DNA from: Canna indica | Lineage: Eukaryota > Streptophyta > Magnoliopsida > Zingiberales > Cannaceae | Length of the DNA: 64,000 nt | Direction: 5' to 3' | Assembly: GCA_034359265.1 (NCBI GenBank) | Contig: CP136894.1 | Coordinates: 25,264,501 to 25,328,500, forward strand | Shown: positions 56,508 through 64,000 of the stretch, in pieces | Layout: every line of letters starts with the position of its first letter | How positions within the stretch are numbered: position 1 is the first letter of the stretch | Translations under genes and position numbers: made by a program | The notes under the pieces: generated by a model | Seen by the model: the letters and a program-made list of their open reading frames with translations, nothing else | The model's database searches: none | What the model was told of the DNA's origin: nothing

Positions 56508-56521
56508 CTAGCACGTGTTTG

Positions 56522-57457
56522 ATGCGTTGTCAAATGCGGCATCCATGACAAATAATCTATTTATTCATTCTAAAATTGCAAGAAACTTTTAAGTCCACAA
56601 TCAAAATCAAAGTGGTACAAAATTCTCTATCTTAAGTACTAAGCAATTTATTTGATTATTCATACGCATTAATTAGAAAAACGATTCAAGTAATTTTGAC
56701 CATCTGACTAAGATACTAAGTCAAATCCCACCACAACAATAAAAAAAATCACTCTAATTCAACAGTGCGAATCCAACGGCTCAGCAAATTCAAATTTCGG
56801 CGGCGCCCCCAACAACCATCCAAATCCAGCATGATGACACCAAGAACACAACAATTATAACCCCAAAAAGAAAAAAAAAAGAATTTTAATTGCCTTACGA
56901 AAAAAAAAGGGTTCAATTGCTTCAAAAACATTTGGGCGAAGACATGATCGATCACAAGCCTTGTCTGACCGATATGCTGAAACTATTCACTTATCACTTT
57001 GATCTCGATAATAAAAGGGGACTCTGCTGTGCCAATCTTTTTTACTGGCCCTTGTGTTGCTCTAAAGAGGGGCACATTACCAAGTTTTAATCATTGCCTC
57101 TCCCGGCCATTTCAACTACGTCGAGTTCAAGCGTCTCTCTATCTTCTAACAACCGGTACAAATCATTCAAATTTTCTCGATAATTATTCTCTGCTATCAA
57201 ATATTCATCTGATTTATGACTGCAAAATTCGATTAATGGCAAAGATTCCATATTGATTTCTCTGAATCTTGGCACATTAAGTAAATAGATAACCTTCCTT
57301 GTTTGCAGATAACAAAAGCGACAAATAAAAAGCGGCCTCCTCCTTCCCATTCCCCGGCAAATTACTCTTTTTCTTTCTCCCCCGGCAAAAAGAGAAAAGA
57401 GATCCCGACAAAAGCTCCTCGCCAAAAGATCGCCGATCTTTTTTCCCCTCGCCTCCA
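56522..57457. other. Upstream region of the bHLH gene
   Basis: No coding sequence is recognised. Short frames exist on both strands but without domains. The proximal part probably belongs to the promoter of the LHW-like gene. Confidence 0.4.
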
Positions 57458-57794
57458 TTATATTTATAACGTCCCAACTGCCGTTTTTTAGCAACTGGAA
57501 AACCGGTATTTTGTCCAGACCCGGCTCGGCGGCTCGAACCGCTCCGCTCCTCCTCTTTGAGGAAGACAGGGGGGAGTGTGTGTGTGTGTCTGAAGAGTGT
57601 GTGAACAAAGGCGGGCGCTTTAGGGTTCTCTTTGCTCCTGTTCCCTTTTCTTGCCAGAGCGGAGGTGAGGGTTTCGGGGGGTTTTCTCTCCCCCATTTCT
57701 CTTCTTGTGGTCGGAGGCGCCGGAGACGAGGGAGGCGCTCGCGAGGCTGTGCTTGTGCGCTCCTAGTCCGTTCCCTCGGTAGCTAAGATTCTGG
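57458..57794 (+). promoter_or_regulatory. Putative core promoter and 5' UTR exon of the LHW-like gene
   Basis: A TATA-like box (tatatttataa, 57459-57469) is followed by a CT- and GC-rich leader with ttagggttctc (57621) and a good donor (ctgg|gtaaggt near 57794-57800). This is how a plant leader exon with a 5' UTR intron looks. The 91-codon frame inside (57511-57786) is arginine-rich at the end and is at most an upstream frame. The link to the coding exons 3 kb away is inferred. Confidence 0.5.
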
Positions 57795-59171
57795 GTAAGG
57801 TGCCGGCTATGCTTTGAACAGTTGTGTGGCATATCTTTTCAGCTCTTTCTTTTTGCAATGTCTTGGGAAATCTTTTGTCTTCTTGTGTTGCAAATTGGTT
57901 AAAGCGTCCGCTCGGTTGCTATTTCTTTTTTATTGTCGTAATTTGGGACGTGAATGGTGAATAACTATCGAATAAAAATCGCTCCTTTGCCAAAAATAAA
58001 TATGTTGACTACTCCTTTTCTTGTTTTCGGCATTTTTAGTACTGTTCAGTGATCAAGATCCATCCTTGTGTTCTTTTGATTAAATGGTTGAAAGAGAGTA
58101 TTCTTTTTCCACTGACAAATTGGATACTAATGGATTCGTATTGCTTTTGATAGACGACTTTCCTGTTTCCCCCTACAGTAAAAAACAGCTTTGGTATTCC
58201 TTTTTCACCTTCACCCACCTGGTAAAAGTTTCGTCTTTATTGCGAGGTAACATAAAGCGGATCAATTTGTGGTTGTTCCAGGGGCCATAGGAACCTGTTG
58301 TCTCAGAATCTAGTTTCTTGCACCAGAGCTACGACTTGTTCTCTTGAAAGATTTTAGATCTAGTGAACGTCGTGTCATAGTACTGTTGAATTTACTTGTG
58401 GAGAAAATATGGTGGAAAAGGGATACTATTAGCTCCATCTATGGGGTCTTTTAACTGGATAGTTCTTTCTTTTATTTGTCATTGTGCTTTTTTCTAGCCA
58501 AATCTAACCAATAAATACTTTGTAAGTACACTGTTTGAACGATGATGTGCATTTGGTGCTCATTTTCATGACTACTATATTTTGTTTCCCTTTTTAGCTC
58601 ATAATCAAGTCCTACTGATTTTTCATATTGTTTGGGATACTAGATAGTTTAGTTTTTCCAGTTGAATGTACTAGAGCATTTGTGTAAATATATTTGTAAT
58701 GTAAATCAACTAACGATTACATTCTCTAGGTGCAAAAACTACTTTCCTTTCCAGCTGCCAACAGTTTCTACAGTTACTTCTTATGCGGAAAAGAGAACTG
58801 GAGGAACAAGAGCAAGTGAGAAAGCATAGATACAATTATTACTATGCTGAAATCTCATATTTAATTTCATCCATCATCACTGACCATCTGAAATTCTTCA
58901 AGGTATAACTGGATATCTCTTTTTTATTTGTAGAACATATGTTTTCCTATATATAAATTATGAAAGCATAGAAAACTTCATTGATGCTTGTCTTTTGGTA
59001 TATTTATGTTATAGATCAAGTGGCGAAGCATTTCTGGAAACATTGAAATAACTATTTGCATTGTAAGTGATTCATGGCTAAATGAATATCTAAACTTCAC
59101 ATCTCAAAAGTTAAATTAAGTTCTCAAAAATATTCTTGAATGCAAATAACCAATCTCATAGTGTTAGCTTT

Positions 59172-59207
<36 letters not shown>

Positions 59208-60709
59208 AGTATTGTTTGTACATTGAACTGTATTTAAATTGGAATGTGCACCCTTATAGATAAGAGTGTATCTAAAAATATACTTGGTTTTAAAATTGAA
59301 TACTAAACTGGAAAGTTTACCTTCAACTAGATTTATGTCTTGCTTACCAAATACCACAGGTTTCTTTTTTCCGCCCAAATTATCAATTCTTAAGTAATGT
59401 TTTATCGGTTTCTATGGTCTCTTTCCTTAATAAACCAGTTTAGTTCATTGTTCACTACTTCCTTTTAAGCTATGACTATGTTAATTAGGTGGGAGAAAAC
59501 ATTCGAATTTAGCTTCTTGTTCTTCCTTGGGTGTTAGTAAGCCGGCTTAATAGTATAAACCAAGGAGTCATTTTTTTTTCAGTTACTTATCAGAATTCTT
59601 TCTCAATGACTTTTGGCCACCAGTGTATAAAATTATACCACCATATTGGTAATTCCTGGACATCCAAAGAATGAATGTTTGAAATTCCACCATTCAGATG
59701 ACTTTAACCAACTTGGCTTTGAACACATTAAGAATCTTGAAGAATGAGGTGAAATTATAGTCATAGAAATCAAGGAAGTACAGGTTCTATTGGAGCAAAA
59801 ATGTGGGTTTCTAAAGAAAAACTAAGGAATCTACAAGAAAATATTATAATAAAATGACTGTGTCAGCCAAAATGAAAAAGCTTTATCTTGGATAGAAAAT
59901 CAACAGAAACAACAAATTATGTTGGAGAAATGATTATATTAAAGTAGGATATAAGTCAACTGATATTCAAGTGAAGTTGTTAAATTTTGAGTAGTTTTGT
60001 AACTTATCGTGCCAACATCTTGAATCTATGAAGTGATGTTGTCCAAGCTTCTACTGTGCAAATATACTACATTGGATGCTCTGCTAGACTTAAGAGATGC
60101 AGGCTCTGTTTCCTATCTACCTGAACAATTAAGAGATTTCTTTTTGTGGAAATGAGATGACTAATAAAGAAGCTTTTTCCCAATGTAAGAAATGCTATAT
60201 AGTTCCAAATCTCTGTTGGATTATTATAACATAGTTCTTTTTCATCTATAGTGACCTGCGTCTGTATTTAAGCTACTACAGATGTGGAGCTGAATAAGGA
60301 CAATATACGGGGACCTTAATTAATTTATTTTAAACAAATATTTAAAAAATTTGAAGAAAACAAATGTTTCTGAATTTTTGGGGCATGATTGGTATTACGT
60401 AAAAATAAAAACAGGAAATTATAAAGATGCACTTCTTTGGTTGATTACAATTACAATTTTGTAGGATTAAGTAGGTTTACTTATACATGCCTACAGAACC
60501 ACAAGTGAGTGTTGCTAATAGTAATCAAATAGGAAACATGATCATCAAAACTGCTATGTTATTTCTCTAGTTCTATGCGGTTTCATGTCTTAAAAACAAG
60601 ATTATGTTCATACTTTAGTATCGTCTGATGCTGATCATGATTCATTATGGAACAGGGCTAGCTTATTTCCAAAAGTTTGAATTTTGTTCAAGTCAAGTGT
60701 TTGTTTCAG
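57795..60709 (+). other. Long intron(s) upstream of the LHW-like coding exons
   Basis: The exons for the N-terminal bHLH-MYC_N domain are expected here by comparison with LHW relatives, but I find no MGFLLKEAL-like start or GAF-like segment. A segment 58755-58901 is flanked by splice-like signals (ctttccag before, aag|gtataac after) and is open in one frame, and another lies at 59015-59063; neither resembles the missing domain. Confidence 0.45.
59174..59204. repeat. (TA)n microsatellite
   Basis: About 15 TA units inside the presumed intron upstream of the LHW-like coding exons. Confidence 0.95.
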
Positions 60710-60712
60710 CTG

Positions 60713-63386
60713 ATGGACAGTGTGACCAAACCTTTCCAATATTTAGATGCTCATGAAGAAATGGGCTCTCATTACCACTCTGGTTCATTTGATTTGATGA
60801 ATTTTTCTGGAGATGCTCAATCTTGTTATCAGAATAGTGACATATTCCATCAAGCCTATGGAGAGCAGTTGACTAACATGAATTCCTTTGGAGGACCAGC
60901 TCCAGCATCTGGTAGTAAAGTCTCTCTGGAATCTTATCATGATTCTGAATCTAATAAATGGAGCATGAGTCCTTACATAGTAGAAACTCCACTAACATCT
61001 TGTTCCACTGGTGGTTCCGGAGATTTCTGCAACTCATTCGAAAAGACACACTTCATGAACAGAAGTTCCTCATTTTTCATAGCAGAACAATACAACACAA
61101 CTTCTGCCCAAGCTCCAGTTCAGGTGTCTCCTTACGCCAAATTGCTATCTACTTCTCAGTGTTCAGAAAATTTAGGCACAACATACTCGAAGGCAAGTAA
61201 TAGCTTAAAGAGTTGTGTAAATCTGCCAATAATGCACCATGGGCTTTCACCTGGTATGAGAAATCACTCACTACAATTTTATTTCTTTATTATCTTAAGA
61301 TGAACTTATTTCGTGAATTTTGTGTAGATTCTCCATCATCAAGAAAATTACATGATTCCATGTTGGAGCCAAGGTCTTCTACAATTGCTAAAACTTGTAT
61401 TAGTGATGCTGAGAAGATAGGTTTGCCACTAGCTGGTCTATCTTACGGTGAATCTTCCAGCCTTTTATGCTCTTTTGCCCCAGAGCTTTTCAGTGATGTT
61501 GTCAACAATCCTTTAGACTTGACACCAGAAATTTTTTTATCTATGCATCCCAAGAATGTGCAAGTACAACTTAAGCATGTTGCTGATGATGCAGCTATTC
61601 AAATCAATGAAAGCATGGCCAGTGTCAGGTCTGCATCATCTCGGTTCAATGAAAGTGATAACATTGCTTGCAGTATGAATAGTAGGTCATCTGCAAAGCA
61701 AGTTGAGCACTCCATTTCAGCTGCAGTTAATTCATTGGCGTTAGAAAGTGAAAGAAATGATAACTCTTCACTATCATCTACTCGTCCACTTTCTGATAAT
61801 GATCTGTTTGAGGGTGTGGGATTAGATATGAGGCCAAGCAGCTTTTTGCATGAGTTATGGGATGATGTTTCAATGCCAATTGGAGATATCAGTTGTTCAA
61901 ATATGGGTGCTGATATTTCAGATTGTATCTCAGCAATGGAGACAGGATCTATTCATGGTGCTTCTAAGGGGCTCTTCTCAGATTCTGGTCTGCAACAGTT
62001 ACTGGATGCTGTAGTTGTTAACTCTGTTAATAAAACTTCTGTTAACAGATCTGGTGCCAAATATGTCCATTCTGTTTCTGGTCTTAATTTGGAGCATCAA
62101 TTTTCACCTATTATGGATGGTCCTCGAGAGTTCAGAAAACAGCCTCCTTCTGTGGGTCTTCCATCCTTAAGTGGTACTTCCAAATTGTTGTTGTCTAATC
62201 CTGACATTGTTCATGGATCTTCAAAACAAACACTGCCAAATTCCAATATCTGTTCATGGATTGATGATAGCTGCAGTATAAACACTGAGGGTTCTGCTAT
62301 GAATCAGTCCATAAAGCCTGAAGAGTCTGCAAAGGTTAAGAAAAGGGCAAGACCTGGTGAAAGTACTAGGCCTAGGCCAAAAGATCGTCAGCAGATACAA
62401 GATCGCCTGAAGGAATTGAGAGAGATTGTGCCTAATGGTGCAAAGGTACATCACATGCCTTTATTATTCCTGGGATTTACTCAATTTGCTACTGCATACT
62501 TAGTCTTGTACATTTTCTTGTATTCAACAGTGTAGCATTGATGCTTTATTGGATAAAACAATCAAGCATATGCTCTTTTTGCAAAGTGTCACAAAGTATG
62601 CAGACAAACTGAAACAAGCTGATGAGCCCAAGGTACAAACTTTAATATCTAGTTTTCATGAAATTTTTTTGATAGTTATATTACTAGTTGAGATTTGTTT
62701 GCTACAAGAAATACAGATGAAAAACATTATTTTGCTTCCTTATATAGTCATTTTATTTTGTAGATTATAAGGGAGGAGAGTGGTGTTGTTATGAAAGATA
62801 ATCCTGGTGGTGTCACTGGTGGTGGTGCCACCTGGGCATATGAAGTTGCTGGGCAGACAATGGTTTGTCCAATAATAGTCGAGGATCTCACACCTCCCGG
62901 CCAGATGCTAGTTGAGGTAAAATTATACTCAAAGCAAATGTTTAAGTTTTACTTGCTGCATATCTTACAACTGGAGAAACTCTTGATGGTAGATGCTGTG
63001 CGAAGAACGAGGACTCTTTCTTGAGATAGCAGATATCATACGTGGATTCGGCTTGATAATCTTGAAAGGAGTAATGGAAATTCGCGAGTGCAAAATTTGG
63101 GCAAGATTCTTGGTTGAGGTAGGTTCTATCTCAAGCAAGGACCAATTTCCATATGCTCTATCCCATGCTCATCAATTAATAATATGTTTTACTTCCACCA
63201 TAGGCGAACAGGGAAGTCACGAGGATGGACATATTTTTGTCACTCATCCAGCTTTTACAACAAAACAGCTGCTTGCGATCGGGTGATCTGATAACCAAAG
63301 TTGTCGATAAAGAAGCTCCACAGTTCCCTAGCTGTCACCAATCTCCGATTTCTATTCCAGCTGGTATACCCAACAGATTGCAGTGA
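60713..63386 (+). CDS. LHW: LONESOME HIGHWAY-type bHLH transcription factor, N-terminal domain absent
   Basis: Exons: 60710-61253, 61328-62445, 62531-62632, 62764-62916, 62993-63118, 63204-63386, all joined by GT-AG introns with the frame kept; 740 aa from the ATG at 60713. A long Ser-rich, poorly conserved region (about residues 1-530) precedes the atypical bHLH: RPRPKDRQQIQDRLKELREI and VPNGAK, then CSIDALLDKTIKHMLFLQSV. The basic part lacks the His-Glu-Arg E-box contacts, as in the LHW group. The C-terminus holds an ACT-like fold (VEDLTPPGQMLVEMLCEERG; FLEIADIIRGFGL; MEIRECKIWARFLVEANREV) and ends PNRLQ. LHW proteins pair with TMO5-type bHLHs in the nucleus to drive vascular cell divisions via cytokinin. 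Family members have about 170-200 further N-terminal residues. No stop or shift is seen in the six exons. The acceptor at 60709 suggests upstream exons exist. Confidence 0.88.
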
Positions 63387-64000
63387 TCCAATGCATGTTA
63401 GCTCTATAAATGCTTGGAGCCAAACCTGTCTCAAGTCTGACATCCTCAGATAAATTTGAAAAATACATAGTCCTGCCTTCAGGATATATAGAAAATGATG
63501 TGGCTAAGCATGACCATCCAATGTGGAGCCATGCAGCTGAGTCAAGGATGCGATAAATGAGAGTGGGTTTGCAGTAAGTATGTGAAGTGATGGAATGTGT
63601 AGGCTTGAAGAAAGTATGGGTCATCAATCTAGCAATGGCATACTTTGTGCATAGAAGTTTGGGTTAGGTGTAGGGATTGAAATGTTTTCCCCCCCTTAAC
63701 TATGTAAAAAATGTCAAACAGTCTGACGTTTAGTGATTAACATAATCTGTTCAGATGATAGGAATTGATTGATCTTGAACAGTGGATCATCTGCTAGCTG
63801 GAATTTAATGCTATTTACTTGTTTTTTTGGTGTTGAGTGGTGAAGGTTCTCTAATATTTTAATAGTTCACCTCGAATATATATAATCAGTTTCTTCTTGT
63901 TTTGCCAACCCAAATCAACTATAAGCTATAAATATGGTGATAATGTATTTCTCATGATTTTTTTTCATTATTTTAAAGTTTTAATTCGTATTTCAAACTA
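63387..64000 (+). other. 3' UTR and downstream sequence of the LHW-like gene
   Basis: No further coding exon follows the stop at 63384-63386. The first several hundred bases are probably 3' UTR; aataaa-like words are too weak to fix the end. Minus-strand frames here (63352-63627) are shadows. Confidence 0.5.

Overview
This is a window of plant nuclear DNA: 0 bacterial-style operons, two spliced host genes, and a very dense, deeply nested population of plant transposable elements (LINEs, Ty1-copia and Ty3-gypsy LTRs, CACTA, hAT, Mutator-like, SINE). Long introns, AT-rich spacers and solo LTRs fit a medium-to-large seed-plant genome; a non-grass monocot is my guess, but nothing here fixes the lineage.

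Layout. 1-7766: two broken copies of one LINE family, head to tail. 7882-8639: a small hAT-type element. 9675-18228 (minus): a three-exon ORMDL gene (157 aa after splicing; ER regulator of serine palmitoyltransferase) whose 6.4-kb second intron carries a LINE remnant, a copia solo LTR and a non-autonomous hAT element. 18816-22013: a decayed hAT transposon, its end 0.6 kb upstream of the ORMDL start codon. 22.7-28.3 kb: MITE and SINE remnants, a 213-bp tandem array and a decayed gypsy-associated reading frame. 28.4-51.2 kb: a nested transposon stack. An old CACTA element (right end at 46158) was entered by a copia solo LTR (33635-37639) that was itself entered by a gypsy solo LTR (33698-36463); by a hAT element (30620-32695) that was entered by a Pack-MULE (30948-32461) carrying an NHL/LEA_2 gene fragment; and by a copia element (38076-44282) that was entered by a younger CACTA of the same family (up to 41726). 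To the right lies a further CACTA end (51190) split by a LINE that was in turn split by a gypsy solo LTR and a small CACTA. 51.2-57.4 kb: spacer with a MITE, a foldback Mutator-like element and an intact SINE. 57.46-63.4 kb (plus): a LONESOME HIGHWAY-type bHLH gene with six coding exons (740 aa from the first ATG), lacking the exons for the N-terminal bHLH-MYC_N domain.

The two host genes are not functionally linked. Most boundaries below were set by reading target-site duplications and terminal inverted repeats directly; family names rest on recognised motifs and were not checked by database search.
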